Positions 26,131 to 34,563 of a stretch of 40,035 nucleotides of DNA are shown here, piece by piece. The notes below the pieces were generated by a model, which was not told the origin of the DNA, ran no database searches, and saw nothing but the letters and a program-made list of their open reading frames with translations. The translations under genes and the position numbers were made by a program. Position 1 is the first letter of the stretch, and every line of letters begins with the position of its first letter. This DNA is from Halorubrum kocurii JCM 14978 (lineage in GTDB: Archaea; Halobacteriota; Halobacteria; Halobacteriales; Haloferacaceae). The stretch lies in assembly GCF_000337355.1 (NCBI RefSeq), contig NZ_AOJH01000079.1:380-40414 (forward strand), read 5' to 3'.

Positions 26131-26147
26131 GCGAGTCCGAGAGCAGA
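26131..26147. promoter_or_regulatory. perfect palindrome upstream of the DICT gene (possible operator)
   Basis: GACTCG, 5 bases, CGAGTC: a 6-base inverted repeat ending five bases before the TATA-like box of the DICT gene, in the tpiA/DICT divergent region. The position fits an activator or operator site; a small hairpin or chance are alternatives. Confidence 0.4.
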
Positions 26148-26152
26148 AACGA

Positions 26153-26160
26153 CCTTATAC
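26153..26160 (+). promoter_or_regulatory. TATA-like box for the DICT gene
   Basis: CCTTATAC lies 26-33 bases upstream of the ATG at 26186, the standard spacing for a leaderless haloarchaeal transcript. Confidence 0.6.
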
Positions 26161-26185
26161 CCCGCTGCTGTGGGTCCGACAAGAG

Positions 26186-26974
26186 ATGTCCCTCATCGAG
26201 CTCATCGCTGGCGTCGAGGCTCACGAGGCCACGTTGACGGTGTTCAACGCTGATCCGGCGGTTACGGACGAACTCCGGGAGTATTTCGCCGACCGCAACA
26301 TCCGGATCGTCGAGGACCAGACCGCGTCCGGGCCGGAGGCGTTCGCCGTCCTCGCGCGGGACGGGGAGTTCGTCACGGCCGTGACCGTCGACGATCTGTT
26401 ACCCCGCCCCGGGGGCGACGAAACCGGCGATTCGGGGCCTGAAGAGGGCGAATCGGGAGGGGAGGGGTCGCGAGGCGGCCGCGTCGGCGAGCCGGTGTTG
26501 GACCACCTCGACGAGACGATGTTCACCTCGTACTCGCGCGCGGACATGGTCGCCGCGTCCAGAGAGATCGAGGACCGCGCGTGGCGCGTCGGCGACGGCG
26601 AGCTCCACGCCGGGTTTCAGACCCTCGACGTGCTCACCGGCGAGGCGGACACCTACGACCTGCTCGGCGAGAAGGACCGGCTCGACGTGCACGCGTACGC
26701 CGCCGCCGAGGGCGACGCGCCCGACGTGGGGCATTACACCGTCCATGTCGGCCAGACCGCCGAGATCCGGGAGACGTGGTTCGTCGCGTACGACGGCGGG
26801 GGGTACGACGACGCGAAGTGCGCGCTGCTCGCCGAGGAGCGCGCTCCGGGCGAGTTCTACGGGTTCTGGAGCTACGACCCCGAGACGGTCGATTACATCA
26901 TCGACTACCTGACGGACCAGTACGGACCCGAAGAGGGAGGGGCACCCGCGGGCGACGCCGGGCGGAACAGGTAG
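26186..26974 (+). CDS. stand-alone DICT sensory domain protein
   Basis: A 262-residue acidic protein. The N-terminal [20 protein letters not shown], the [11 protein letters not shown] strand and the [14 protein letters not shown] segment match the DICT domain, a putative sensor associated with diguanylate cyclases and two-component proteins. The domain is interrupted by an acidic Gly/Glu/Arg linker (about 75-105), then continues with [27 protein letters not shown]. It ends with [20 protein letters not shown]. No output domain such as a kinase, HTH or cyclase is fused, so it must act through partners. It is divergent from tpiA and convergent with mbf1. The family name rests on memory of haloarchaeal DICT proteins. 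Confidence 0.75.
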   Translation: MSLIELIAGVEAHEATLTVFNADPAVTDELREYFADRNIRIVEDQTASGPEAFAVLARDGEFVTAVTVDDLLPRPGGDETGDSGPEEGESGGEGSRGGRVGEPVLDHLDETMFTSYSRADMVAASREIEDRAWRVGDGELHAGFQTLDVLTGEADTYDLLGEKDRLDVHAYAAAEGDAPDVGHYTVHVGQTAEIRETWFVAYDGGGYDDAKCALLAEERAPGEFYGFWSYDPETVDYIIDYLTDQYGPEEGGAPAGDAGRNR

Positions 26975-27130
26975 CGCCGACGGAGAAACGGAGCCGGCGT
27001 CTCGGGACTCGTCGTGGCACGGCGGAGGCGTTCGCAGTGACCGGCGGGACACCGCAGCGCCGTTCGCCTCAAAACGACACCAAAGGGGGCCGATCGAGCG
27101 CGGCCTCAATCTGTCCGCTTGACTGCGGCC

Positions 27131-27670
27131 TCAGTCCTTCCGCTTGACCACGTCACCGAGCGTCATCGTTCCGGCGTCGCCGCTGTCCCAGTCGGCGTCG
27201 TCGACGGACTCGCCCTCGACGAGCGTGATGTCGAGCGCGCCCTCCAGCTTCCGCTGAATGTCATCCGTGGGGAGCGTGTCGCCGCGCTCCAGCTTCCGGA
27301 TGAGGCTCGCCTTCTCGTTGAGCTGGTTGGCCAGCTCCTCCTGACTGAGCCCGCGAGACTCGCGGGCGTTGCGGATGCGGTCGTCGTAGTCGGTGGCGAT
27401 CTCGTCCATGTCGTCGAACATGTCGCGTGGGCGTGTCGAGCCGGACGAGCCGGACGAGCCGGACGAACCGCCCGAGGAGCCGGAGGAGGATCCGGACGAC
27501 TTCCCGGTGCTCGAACTCGTGGAGTACTTGCTGCCGCCGGAGCCGGTGGACTCGTCGCGGACCTCGGTGCCGAAGTCCGTACACGAGCTGCACAGCTCCA
27601 GCTCGGCGCCTTCGACCTTCGTCGTCGTCAGCGAGGCCTGCTCGGCGCCACACATCTCACACTGGGGCAT
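27131..27670 (-). CDS. multiprotein bridging factor type 1 (aMBF1)
   Basis: A 179-residue transcription-associated protein. An N-terminal zinc ribbon has Cys4-Cys7 and Cys27-Cys30. A long Ser/Gly linker (about 43-79) is encoded partly by 9-base repeats near 27436-27465. A C-terminal XRE-type helix-turn-helix (about 98-150) contains LSQEELANQLNEKASLIRKLERGDTLP. Archaeal MBF1 proteins keep this order and are linked to the ribosome and to the transcription machinery. The linker is longer and more repetitive than usual in my recollection. The start at 27670 has a TATA-like box at 27693-27701. It is divergent from aroA. Confidence 0.93.
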   Translation of the reverse strand: MPQCEMCGAEQASLTTTKVEGAELELCSSCTDFGTEVRDESTGSGGSKYSTSSSTGKSSGSSSGSSGGSSGSSGSSGSTRPRDMFDDMDEIATDYDDRIRNARESRGLSQEELANQLNEKASLIRKLERGDTLPTDDIQRKLEGALDITLVEGESVDDADWDSGDAGTMTLGDVVKRKD

Positions 27671-27692
27671 ACGCGACGGTAGCGCTCCCGGT

Positions 27693-27701
27693 GGTATAAA
27701 G
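27693..27701 (-). promoter_or_regulatory. TATA box for the MBF1 gene
   Basis: On the minus strand CTTTATACC lies 23-31 bases before the ATG at 27670, a strong match to the haloarchaeal TATA consensus. Confidence 0.6.
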
Positions 27702-27826
27702 GGTGCGCCGGCGGAGCGGCGAGCGCCCGGGCTGCCGATCCGAGCCGCCGGCCAGCACCGCGGAACCCGCTCTCAGAATCGTGCCGCGGCCGGTACCCAC
27801 TTGTCGCCGCGGACGGCAGGGAAGGT

Positions 27827-29188
27827 ATGGATGTCCGCGTCACCACCTCGACCGTGCGGGGGACCACCCGCGCGCCGCCATCGAAGAGCTACACTCACCG
27901 CGCGCTGCTGGCCGCCGGGTACAGCGACGGCGCGACCGTGCGCTCGCCGCTCGTCTCGGCCGACACGAAGGCGACCGCGCGAGCCGTGACCGCCTTCGGC
28001 GGCGCGGTCGAACCGGACTCGGCCGCCGGCATCGACGACGCCGACGCGCTCGTCGTCGACGGCTTCGGCGGTCGCCCCGCGGTCCCCGGCGACGTCATCG
28101 ACTGCGCGAACTCCGGGACGACGATGCGGCTCGTCACCGCCGCGGCCGCGCTCGCGGACGGGACGACGGTGTTGACGGGAGACGGGTCCCTTCGCTCGCG
28201 CCCGCAGGGCCCCCTCCTCGAGGCGCTCGACGACCTCGGCGTGCGCGCGGAGTCCACCCGCGGGAACGGGCGGGCGCCCCTCGTCGTGAGCGGGCCGCTC
28301 GCGGGCGGCGACGTCGCGATTCCCGGCGACGTCTCCTCGCAGTACGTCACCGCGCTGCTGATGGCCGGCGCGGTGACCGACGAGGGGGTCGAGATCGACC
28401 TGACGACGCCCCTCAAGTCCGCGCCGTACGTCGACATCACGCTCGAACTTCTCGACGACTTCGGGATCGAGGCCACGCCCGTCGCCGACGACGGCGGCGC
28501 GCTCGACGGCGCGGCCGGCGCGGCCGGCTTCGTCGTCGAGGGCGGCCAGTCGTACGCGCCTGCGGGCGGGAGCTACACGGTCCCGGGCGACTTCTCCTCC
28601 ATCTCGTATCTGGTCGCCGCCGGCGCGGTCGCCGCCGAGTCCGGCGAGCCGGTCCGGATCGAGGGCGCGGTCCCGAGCGCACAGGGCGACTCCGCGATCG
28701 TCGAGATCGCGGAGCGCATGGGCGCGGACGTCGAGTGGGACCGCGAGGCGGGCGTCATCACCGTCCGGCGCTCCGAGCTGTCGGGCGTCGAGGTCGACGT
28801 GGGCGACACGCCCGACCTGCTCCCCACGATCGCCGCGCTCGGCGCGGTCGCCGACGGCGACACTCACATCACGAACTGCGAGCACGTCCGGTACAAGGAG
28901 ACCGACCGCGTCTCGGCGATGGCCGAGGAGCTGGCGACGCTGGGCGCGGAAACGACCGAGGAGCCGGACACCTTGACGGTCCACGGCTCCGAGAGCGAGC
29001 TGCGTGGCGCGACCGTCGACGGGCGCGCCGACCACCGGATCGTGATGTCGCTCGCCGTGGCCGCGCTCGTCGCCGAGGGGACGACGACGATCCGCGGCGG
29101 CGAGCACGTCGACGTCTCGTTCCCGAACTTCTTCGAGGCGATGGCGGACCTCGGGATGGCCGTCGAACGCGACGGCGCGGGCGAGTAG
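27827..29188 (+). CDS. aroA: 3-phosphoshikimate 1-carboxyvinyltransferase (EPSP synthase)
   Basis: Transfers enolpyruvyl from PEP to shikimate 3-phosphate, the sixth step of aromatic amino-acid synthesis. The 453-residue protein has the family motifs in order: [14 protein letters not shown] (17-30), NSGTTMRL (about 97-104), [55 protein letters not shown], and [14 protein letters not shown]. The length is slightly above the bacterial form because of short acidic inserts. No other shikimate-pathway gene is in the window. The start ATG at 27827 is the only sensible one, with [20 protein letters not shown] leading straight into the fold. Confidence 0.97.
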   Translation: MDVRVTTSTVRGTTRAPPSKSYTHRALLAAGYSDGATVRSPLVSADTKATARAVTAFGGAVEPDSAAGIDDADALVVDGFGGRPAVPGDVIDCANSGTTMRLVTAAAALADGTTVLTGDGSLRSRPQGPLLEALDDLGVRAESTRGNGRAPLVVSGPLAGGDVAIPGDVSSQYVTALLMAGAVTDEGVEIDLTTPLKSAPYVDITLELLDDFGIEATPVADDGGALDGAAGAAGFVVEGGQSYAPAGGSYTVPGDFSSISYLVAAGAVAAESGEPVRIEGAVPSAQGDSAIVEIAERMGADVEWDREAGVITVRRSELSGVEVDVGDTPDLLPTIAALGAVADGDTHITNCEHVRYKETDRVSAMAEELATLGAETTEEPDTLTVHGSESELRGATVDGRADHRIVMSLAVAALVAEGTTTIRGGEHVDVSFPNFFEAMADLGMAVERDGAGE

Positions 29189-29334
29189 CGGGGATCGGCG
29201 AGTCGACACGGCGAGTGGCGGCCTCTCCTTCGTCTCCCGGCTACCGGCCTCTTCTCGATCGGAACTGGGTCGTCCCCCGGCTTCGTGACCGCCGTCGATC
29301 GTCCGGTCGCAAAGACAATAGTTATGCTATTACG

Positions 29335-29342
29335 CAATATAC
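29335..29342 (+). promoter_or_regulatory. TATA-like box before the small membrane protein
   Basis: CAATATAC lies about 28-35 bases upstream of the ATG at 29370 within a markedly AT-rich stretch (29310-29365), unusual in this GC-rich sequence. This supports transcription of the short gene. Confidence 0.55.
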
Positions 29343-29369
29343 ACAATTCTATATGGTAGCTGATAGCGG

Positions 29370-29624
29370 ATGAGCGGCGAATCGGCGGCGGACACGACCG
29401 GCGGACCGAACCCCGGAGTCGTCGTCGGAGGCGTCTTCGCAGCGATTGTGACGCTCACCGTGATCGCGTACGCCGTGACCGTGAGCGCGGTCAACCTCCT
29501 GGCCGTCGACCTGCTCGCGTACCCGACCGCCGGCGTCGCGCCGTTCGTCGTGATCACGGGCGCGATTCTCACGATCCCGATAATGATCCCGACGGCGCTG
29601 GTCTCGATGAAGCGGCTCGAGTGA
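29370..29624 (+). CDS. small two-helix membrane protein, function unknown
   Basis: An 84-residue protein with a short Ser/Gly/Pro-rich N-terminus and two predicted membrane helices (about 18-45, VVVGGVFAAIVTLTVIAYAV; and 55-78, GVAPFVVITGAILTIPIMIP), ending in a short charged tail (MKRLE). No motif identifies a family or function. Acceptance as a gene rests on the clean AT-rich promoter at the right distance, the hydrophobic pattern and codon use like its neighbours. It lies alone between aroA and the presenilin-like gene, which it faces. Confidence 0.6.
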   Translation: MSGESAADTTGGPNPGVVVGGVFAAIVTLTVIAYAVTVSAVNLLAVDLLAYPTAGVAPFVVITGAILTIPIMIPTALVSMKRLE

Positions 29625-29816
29625 CGATCCCGGTCAGTGGACGCGAGCGTCGACCGGCGGTCGACCATCCGCGAGAGAAAGCAGACGAGGAAGGTGCGGC
29701 TACAATTTCTAACGGACTCGTCCGCCGGTGAGCCGACCGGCGGGGCCGGCACCTACGGCCGGCGTCTACCGGGGATCGGTGCCGACGGGAGGCCGACGCC
29801 TACGGCAAACCGACGC
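29625..29816. other. convergent intergenic region with short repeats
   Basis: A 192-base gap between the convergent small membrane gene and the presenilin-like gene. It contains GC-rich, partly repetitive sequence, including two copies of a CCGACGCCTAC motif near 29788-29819 and CCGGCACCTACGGCCGG-type dyads near 29747. No gene is supported; the region may serve termination. Confidence 0.4.
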
Positions 29817-30854
29817 CTACAGGAAACCGCCGAGCCCGACCGCCTCGATTAGCGGGACGCCGGCGGCGACGGAGCCGATCAGGTAGCCGCCGATCGCGCC
29901 GCCGTTTAAAAGGGGGAGCCCGGCGTGAGGCCGGCCCTTGATCACCCAGCTCATCAGCACCAACAGCCCTCCGAGGCTGCCGACCATCGCCAGCAGCGCG
30001 GGGACGTTGATTCCGATCAGCGGGACGGAGAGAGCGGCCGCCGGCGAGAACGTCGCCGCGCTCGCCACGAGCACCGCCGGGATCACGGCGTCGCCGAGCC
30101 CGATGAAGAACGCGTCGCGGTCCTCGATGTCTGTTGGCTCCGCGACGTCTGTGCCCCCGCCGTCGGCGTCTTGGGGGCTGTTTGCGTCTTCGGGGCTGTT
30201 TGCGTCTTCGGGAGCGTCGGCGCCCTCGAGGTCGTCGTGGGGAGACCCTCCGTCGGCGGCCTCGTCGGCCTCCGGCTCCTCATCGAGAAGCGAGTACGAG
30301 AGCGAGAGCGGGATCACGAGCACCACGGGGATGTTCAGGTCCATCACGCCCTCCGCGAGCGACAGCATGTGCTCGGTGCCGTACACCGAGATCGCGTCGT
30401 ACACCGCCAGGAAGGCCAACAGGAGCAGCGCGGGCAACAGTCCGAACGAGATGCCGAAGAGCCCCGCCGCGCCCGCGCCCATCAGCACTCCGGCGGCGTC
30501 GATCACGTACCACTCCGGGTACGCGAGGAGGGCGACGCCGACCGCGACCGCGGGCGCGGCGGCCGCGAGCGGCGAGACCACCGCGGAGAAGACGTACCAC
30601 GAGAGCCACGCGGAGACGCCGACGATCAGCAGCCGGATCGCCTGGTCGAGGTTGTACCGGAACGCCGCGAGCATCAGCCCGGTCATGGCGATGATCGCGG
30701 CGATGTACACGAGGCTGTTCGTCGGGTTCTCGGGGTTCTCGACCGCCTGATAGCCGCTCTCGGCGAACTCCGGCACCAGCGCTAACGCGCCCAGCTGGAC
30801 GACGAGGAACAGGCCCACGACGAAGGCGACGCCGCGGTACTCGCGGGGGAACAT
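29817..30854 (-). CDS. presenilin-type intramembrane aspartyl protease (A22, PSH family)
   Basis: A 345-residue multi-pass membrane protein. Both catalytic motifs of presenilin and signal-peptide-peptidase relatives are present: YD at 152-153 in AVYDAISVYG and GLGD at 252-255 in IGLGDAVIP. They are followed near the end by a PLL sequence (314-316 in HAGLPLLNGG) where the family has its PAL motif. About nine hydrophobic segments span the chain. A disordered acidic loop (about 190-245) separates the two catalytic helices; it contains EDANSP repeats encoded by 18-base units near 30168-30214. Such enzymes cleave substrates within the membrane; archaeal targets are largely unknown. It converges with the small membrane gene. 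Confidence 0.88.
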   Translation of the reverse strand: MFPREYRGVAFVVGLFLVVQLGALALVPEFAESGYQAVENPENPTNSLVYIAAIIAMTGLMLAAFRYNLDQAIRLLIVGVSAWLSWYVFSAVVSPLAAAAPAVAVGVALLAYPEWYVIDAAGVLMGAGAAGLFGISFGLLPALLLLAFLAVYDAISVYGTEHMLSLAEGVMDLNIPVVLVIPLSLSYSLLDEEPEADEAADGGSPHDDLEGADAPEDANSPEDANSPQDADGGGTDVAEPTDIEDRDAFFIGLGDAVIPAVLVASAATFSPAAALSVPLIGINVPALLAMVGSLGGLLVLMSWVIKGRPHAGLPLLNGGAIGGYLIGSVAAGVPLIEAVGLGGFL

Positions 30855-31475
30855 TCGACCGTCGGTTCGAGAGCCCGGGGTTTCGACCTTGCGCTTCGCT
30901 TCGGGGAGGAACCGGTCGCCGCAGGACGAGGACGCAACGTTGAGAAACGGGGTCGGGTACGGTGTGGGAGCGGGTGAACCCGAGCCCGAAAGCCGACGGA
31001 CGACGGACGGTGGAAGCGAGTCTCCGGCCGGCCCGCCCGTAAACGGGGTTGGGCCGGCCGGTTTCGTCCGCGGCGTTTACCTGCTACCCCGAGCGGCGTA
31101 AGTAGCTATCGCCCGAGTTATCGATATTGATTCTTACACACGTCCGAACGGCGTCGGCAACTGGGCGCCGCCGGCGATCGGTGACGTTCGAGGCGGTTGC
31201 GATCGGTGACGCTCAAGCGCGGCGATTGTTCTACACGAGACCGCGTCTGTGTGGCGTTCGGAAAGGGGAGAGGCGGCGAAAGGCGAAGCGGACGGTCGAA
31301 CGACGGGAGGCGGGCGGGCGGCGGCCGAACAGCGGACCCCCGGGCTGTCACCGGCGTCGCCGCCCGAAGTGGTCGGGACGGGCGCGTGGTTTGTCGCCGA
31401 ACTCCAACGAGAAAAGCGTCGGACTTCGGCAATATACCCTTGCGGCTTCTCCGGTATAAATGAGACGGTCCGCGG
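30855..31475. other. 620-base intergenic region, no gene supported
   Basis: The stretch lies between the presenilin-like gene start and the nitrilase gene end. Short open frames here are rich in Arg and Ser, not acidic, and unlike the neighbouring proteins. It contains a direct repeat of 13 bases (GCGATCGGTGACG at 31174-31186 and 31199-31211), an AT-rich patch at 31107-31140, and TATA-like elements near 31430-31460 readable on either strand (for example CGGTATAAATG). A small RNA is possible, but no known RNA family (7S RNA, RNase P RNA, tRNA) was recognised. Confidence 0.5.
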
Positions 31476-32282
31476 CTACCGGCGGTCGCGCAGCGCGGGG
31501 AACTCCTCGCGCACCGCCGCGACGCGGTCCGGGTCGACCTCGGCAGTCACGGTCGTCGGCTCCTCGCCCGCCGACGCCAGCGTCGTCCCCCACGGGTCGT
31601 AGACGGTGGTCCGCCCGCAGAGCGCGTCGCCGTCGAACGCGCCGCTCCCGTTGACCGTCGCGACGTAGGACAGGTTCTCGATCGCCCGCGCCCGGCCGAG
31701 CGTCCGCCAGTGCTCCACGCGCGGGTACGGCCACGCGCTCGGCACCAGGACGCAGTCGACGCCCGACTCGACCATCCGCCGGAACTGCTCGGGGAACCGG
31801 AGGTCGTAGCAGGTCGTGACGCCGACCGACGCGCCCTCGATCTCCGCCACGGGGGTCCGCTCGCCGGGCACCATCCGGGCCGTCTCCTCGGAGTCGTAGC
31901 CGAAGAGGTGCCGCTTCCGGTAGACGAGCCGACGCTCCCCGCTCCGGTCGAACAGCGCGGCGGTGTTCGCGAGCCCCTCGTCCGCCGGCACGTCGACCCC
32001 GTCGGCCGCGGACGCGGCGAGGTCCTCGACGACGGTCCCCGCCAGCACGTTCACGTCGGCCTCGGCGGCGGCCGCGGCGAACCGACCCAGTCGCTCGCCG
32101 GCGAGGCTCTCGGCCGCGCGAGCGTACGAGTCGAACGCGAAGTACCCCACGTCGAACAGCTCCGGGAGGACGACCAGGTCGGCCCCGTCGGCCGCCGCCT
32201 CGCGGACCGAATCCACCGCGGCCGCGACGTTGTCCTCGACGGCGCCCCCCTCGACGCCGAGCTGGACGCAGGCGAGCCTCAT
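31476..32282 (-). CDS. carbon-nitrogen hydrolase (nitrilase superfamily)
   Basis: A 268-residue amidase-like enzyme. The Glu-Lys-Cys triad is clear: Glu41 in VVLPELFDVGYF, Lys123 in VYRKRHLFGYD, and Cys158 in VTTCYDLRFPEQF. The length and motifs best match the omega-amidase/Nit-like branch, which hydrolyses small amides such as deaminated glutathione or alpha-ketoglutaramate, but substrate cannot be fixed from sequence. The start ATG overlaps the stop of the SRPBCC gene by four bases, so the two are probably co-translated, with the SRPBCC gene first. Confidence 0.9.
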   Translation of the reverse strand: MRLACVQLGVEGGAVEDNVAAAVDSVREAAADGADLVVLPELFDVGYFAFDSYARAAESLAGERLGRFAAAAAEADVNVLAGTVVEDLAASAADGVDVPADEGLANTAALFDRSGERRLVYRKRHLFGYDSEETARMVPGERTPVAEIEGASVGVTTCYDLRFPEQFRRMVESGVDCVLVPSAWPYPRVEHWRTLGRARAIENLSYVATVNGSGAFDGDALCGRTTVYDPWGTTLASAGEEPTTVTAEVDPDRVAAVREEFPALRDRR

Positions 32283-32707
32283 GCGGTCGGTCCGAGCGAC
32301 GCCCGCAGGGCGTCTTCCAAGTTGTCCAGCTCCGCGTCGAAGTTGCGCTCGAAGAAGGACTCGACGCCCGGCAGCCGGCCGTCGACCACGAACTCGTTGG
32401 CCAGCCGGCAGCCGCCGTCGGTCTCGGTGATCGTGTGTTCGCCGGTGACCCGGAACGCGCGCGACTTACCGACGAACTTCACCCGCGTCGGCGGCTCGCG
32501 CTCGACCTCCTCCGTCTCGACGGAGATGGTCGACCGGATCATCGGAATCGGAAGGGCGACGTGCCACGTCGCTCGCCCGCCGCCGTGCACCTCGAAGGTG
32601 TCGACGACGCTGATCGCTCCTGCGCGCTGCTCGGCGTCCGAGATGAACGCCCACACGTCTTCTGCGGGCGCGTCGAACTCGAACGTCCGGGAGACTCGGA
32701 CGGTCAT
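32279..32707 (-). CDS. SRPBCC (START/polyketide cyclase-like) family protein
   Basis: A 142-residue protein with the ligand-binding helix-grip pattern: an N-terminal strand TVRVSRTFEFDAPAEDVWAFI, then ISVVDTFEVHGGG, a run of beta strands, and a long C-terminal helix (VESFFERNFDAELDNLEDAL). Members bind hydrophobic small ligands or act as cyclases; haloarchaea have many of the CoxG-like kind. The ATG at 32707 is preferred over one two codons earlier, at 32713. It precedes the nitrilase gene and overlaps it by an ATGA, suggesting a shared small-molecule pathway, which is inference. Confidence 0.85.
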   Translation of the reverse strand: MTVRVSRTFEFDAPAEDVWAFISDAEQRAGAISVVDTFEVHGGGRATWHVALPIPMIRSTISVETEEVEREPPTRVKFVGKSRAFRVTGEHTITETDGGCRLANEFVVDGRLPGVESFFERNFDAELDNLEDALRASLGPTA

Positions 32708-32827
32708 ACGCACTCGTTTGGGGCTACGGGGGTTAAAAACACGCGAGTCGCACGGGCGGGGACTGGAGTCGCACGGGCGGGGACCGCACTCGAGCGGGAC
32801 GCGTCTCCAGCGGGACCCGGGACCGCG

Positions 32828-33055
32828 TCAGCCCTGCGGCGTCACACGCCACGTCGTCGACCGCGCGCGGCCCCACTTCTCGATATCCACGTCGTCTGAC
32901 TTCTCTGCGAGCCGGGGAAGCCGGGAGCCGACCTGCTTGGCCGTGAGGCCGATGGCGTCGGCGATCGTCTTCGAGCGGACGTACCGCTCGCCACGGGTGA
33001 CGCTGTCCGTGAGGTACGCGAGGATGCGCTGTTCCTCCTCGGTGTACTCGCTCAT
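32828..33055 (-). CDS. small winged-helix protein
   Basis: A 75-residue protein that is essentially one winged helix: EEEQRILAYLTDSVTRGERYV, then KTIADAIGLTAKQVGSRLPRLAE as the recognition part, and a wing strand KWGRARSTTWRVT. It looks like a haloarchaeal family of unknown function (from memory, catalogued as DUF7123). It may regulate transcription, but it has no sensor or dimerisation domain. It lies between the SRPBCC gene and the 60-residue membrane gene, all on one strand but separated by 50-120 bases. Confidence 0.8.
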   Translation of the reverse strand: MSEYTEEEQRILAYLTDSVTRGERYVRSKTIADAIGLTAKQVGSRLPRLAEKSDDVDIEKWGRARSTTWRVTPQG

Positions 33056-33107
33056 GTCCTGTAGGTAGGTGTCAAACGTGCTTAACGGTTTCTCGTCGGA
33101 AGCGCCC

Positions 33108-33290
33108 TCAGTCGAAGATCTGGACGGCGACGACCGAACAGAGGGCGAAGACGAACGCCGCCCCGAACCCCCACGCCTTCCCGAGCTGCGACGGGTGGCC
33201 GAACATCACGACGGCGCCGACGAGCGCGATCGCGCCCAACGCGAGCGCCACGCCGATCTCCTTGTCAGACTCGATGGATGCCTCGCTCAT
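33108..33290 (-). CDS. 60-residue two-helix membrane protein
   Basis: A very short protein with a charged N-terminus (MSEASIESDKE) and two predicted membrane helices (about 12-30, IGVALALGAIALVGAVVMFG, and 38-58, AWGFGAAFVFALCSVVAVQIF). No known motif is seen. It has a usual haloarchaeal composition and a clean start and stop. Function unknown; no link to the neighbouring regulators can be shown. Confidence 0.7.
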   Translation of the reverse strand: MSEASIESDKEIGVALALGAIALVGAVVMFGHPSQLGKAWGFGAAFVFALCSVVAVQIFD

Positions 33291-33372
33291 ACTCGTCGCT
33301 TTGCGGGCGACTACTTAGTTCATGCGAACGCGGGGACGCGATCCCGGAGCGAACGGCGCGAGTGGGTCCGGA

Positions 33373-34404
33373 TCAGATGATCTCGACGTGGTCCGACTCC
33401 TCGTTGAGCGCGAGGTTCGCGGCGATCTCGGCGTTTCGCATCGCGTACTCAGCGGTGTGCTGGAGGCTAACGAGCACCTCGCGGGTCATCAGCAGGGTGT
33501 CGTTGTCGAGGTCGCTCGGCAGCTCTCCGAGGATCTCCTGTTCGCGGTCCTCGAGCCGGGCGAACAGCTCCCGACACTCGACCGTGAGGTCGTAGTCGCG
33601 TTCGACGACGGCCCGGACGGCGAGCGCGGTCAGGTCGTCGACCTGGTCGGTGAACTCCCGGATCTGCCGCATCGTCGCGCTGTCGACGTCGAGCGTGTGG
33701 CCCTCCGCCTCCATCACGATGTCGGCGATGTCCTCAGCGTTGTCGGCGGTGAGCTCCAGGTTCTTCGCGACCGACCGGTAGCCGATCAGCGGGAATCCCT
33801 CCTCCAACCCGACCGCCCGGGCGAGGTTCGGGTTCTGGTACGCCGTGAAGATGAGCCGGAGCAGGAGGACGAATATCTTGTTCGCCTGCCGCTCGCGGTT
33901 GAGGGCCCGCTGGGCCAGATCGGGGTTGCCGTGGGCGAGCGCCTTTACGGCCTCGCCGCGCATGGTCGACCCCGTGTTCTCCAGCCGTTCGAGGAGGTTA
34001 TCGAGGGTGAAGTCCTCGGGGTCGACGGAACACCGGATCGAGATGTCCGACGGCGTCTCCTCGATGACGCCGAGCCCCATCAGCTGCGTCTCGGCTTTAT
34101 ATACGGCGTTGATGTGTTCGCTGTCGAGCGTCCCCTCGCTGCGGACGTGGATCACGCGCCGGCCGAGGACGTACTGGGCGACGATCGCGCGTTCGAGCGA
34201 CCGCGCGTCGAGCCCGTCGGCGTTGATCACCGCCTCCGACTCCTCCGTGCTCACCGACTCCGGCAGCACCGTGAGGGTCCCCTTGCCGCCCATACGCAGC
34301 GACACCTCGTCTCCCTTGTTGACGCCGTGCTCCTTCGCCCACTCCGCAGGGAGGGTCATCGCCAGCGTCGACGGACCCAACCGCTGGACTTTCCGCGTTT
34401 CCAT
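33373..34404 (-). CDS. AbrB-like + PhoU domain regulator
   Basis: A 343-residue protein. The N-terminal SpoVT/AbrB swapped-hairpin DNA-binding domain (1-50) reads ETRKVQRLGPSTLAMTLPAEW and then GVNKGDEVSLRM. The rest contains PhoU-type helical bundles (about 115-330, including TMRQIREFTDQVDDLTALAV and EVLVSLQHTAEYAMRNAEIA). This fusion is common in haloarchaea, where members are linked to phosphate-dependent gene control; which genes this copy regulates is unknown, and no pst transporter is nearby. The ATG at 34404 begins the conserved ETRKVQ; an earlier in-frame start would add eight residues. A minus-strand TATA-like element lies near 34427-34433. Confidence 0.9.
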   Translation of the reverse strand: METRKVQRLGPSTLAMTLPAEWAKEHGVNKGDEVSLRMGGKGTLTVLPESVSTEESEAVINADGLDARSLERAIVAQYVLGRRVIHVRSEGTLDSEHINAVYKAETQLMGLGVIEETPSDISIRCSVDPEDFTLDNLLERLENTGSTMRGEAVKALAHGNPDLAQRALNRERQANKIFVLLLRLIFTAYQNPNLARAVGLEEGFPLIGYRSVAKNLELTADNAEDIADIVMEAEGHTLDVDSATMRQIREFTDQVDDLTALAVRAVVERDYDLTVECRELFARLEDREQEILGELPSDLDNDTLLMTREVLVSLQHTAEYAMRNAEIAANLALNEESDHVEII

Positions 34405-34532
34405 GGAGATTGATACCGCCGGATACACCTTAACCTTGTTCCTATGTCCATTATACGCTTCACCGAATATACAAGGAATTTACGCGAGAGTCCTCGGCGA
34501 CGCGGCGGTCCCCCGACGGCGTCGATCCGCGC

Positions 34533-34540
34533 GTTTATTG
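34533..34540 (+). promoter_or_regulatory. TATA-like box for the CheY-like gene
   Basis: GTTTATTG lies 24-31 bases before the ATG at 34564. The region between this gene and the AbrB-PhoU gene is AT-rich (34405-34490) and holds promoters for both directions. Confidence 0.55.
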
Positions 34541-34563
34541 GGGTTTGCCGACGACGAACAGAC

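Noticed and set aside
29637-29852. 71-codon forward frame between the small membrane gene and the protease gene
   Set aside because: It overlaps the end of the protease gene, is rich in Arg and Thr, lacks a promoter and encodes no recognisable pattern.
31118-31459. Short open frames of about 104-110 residues in the intergenic gap
   Set aside because: Both are Arg- and Ser-rich, not acidic as haloarchaeal proteins are, and they overlap each other on opposite strands.
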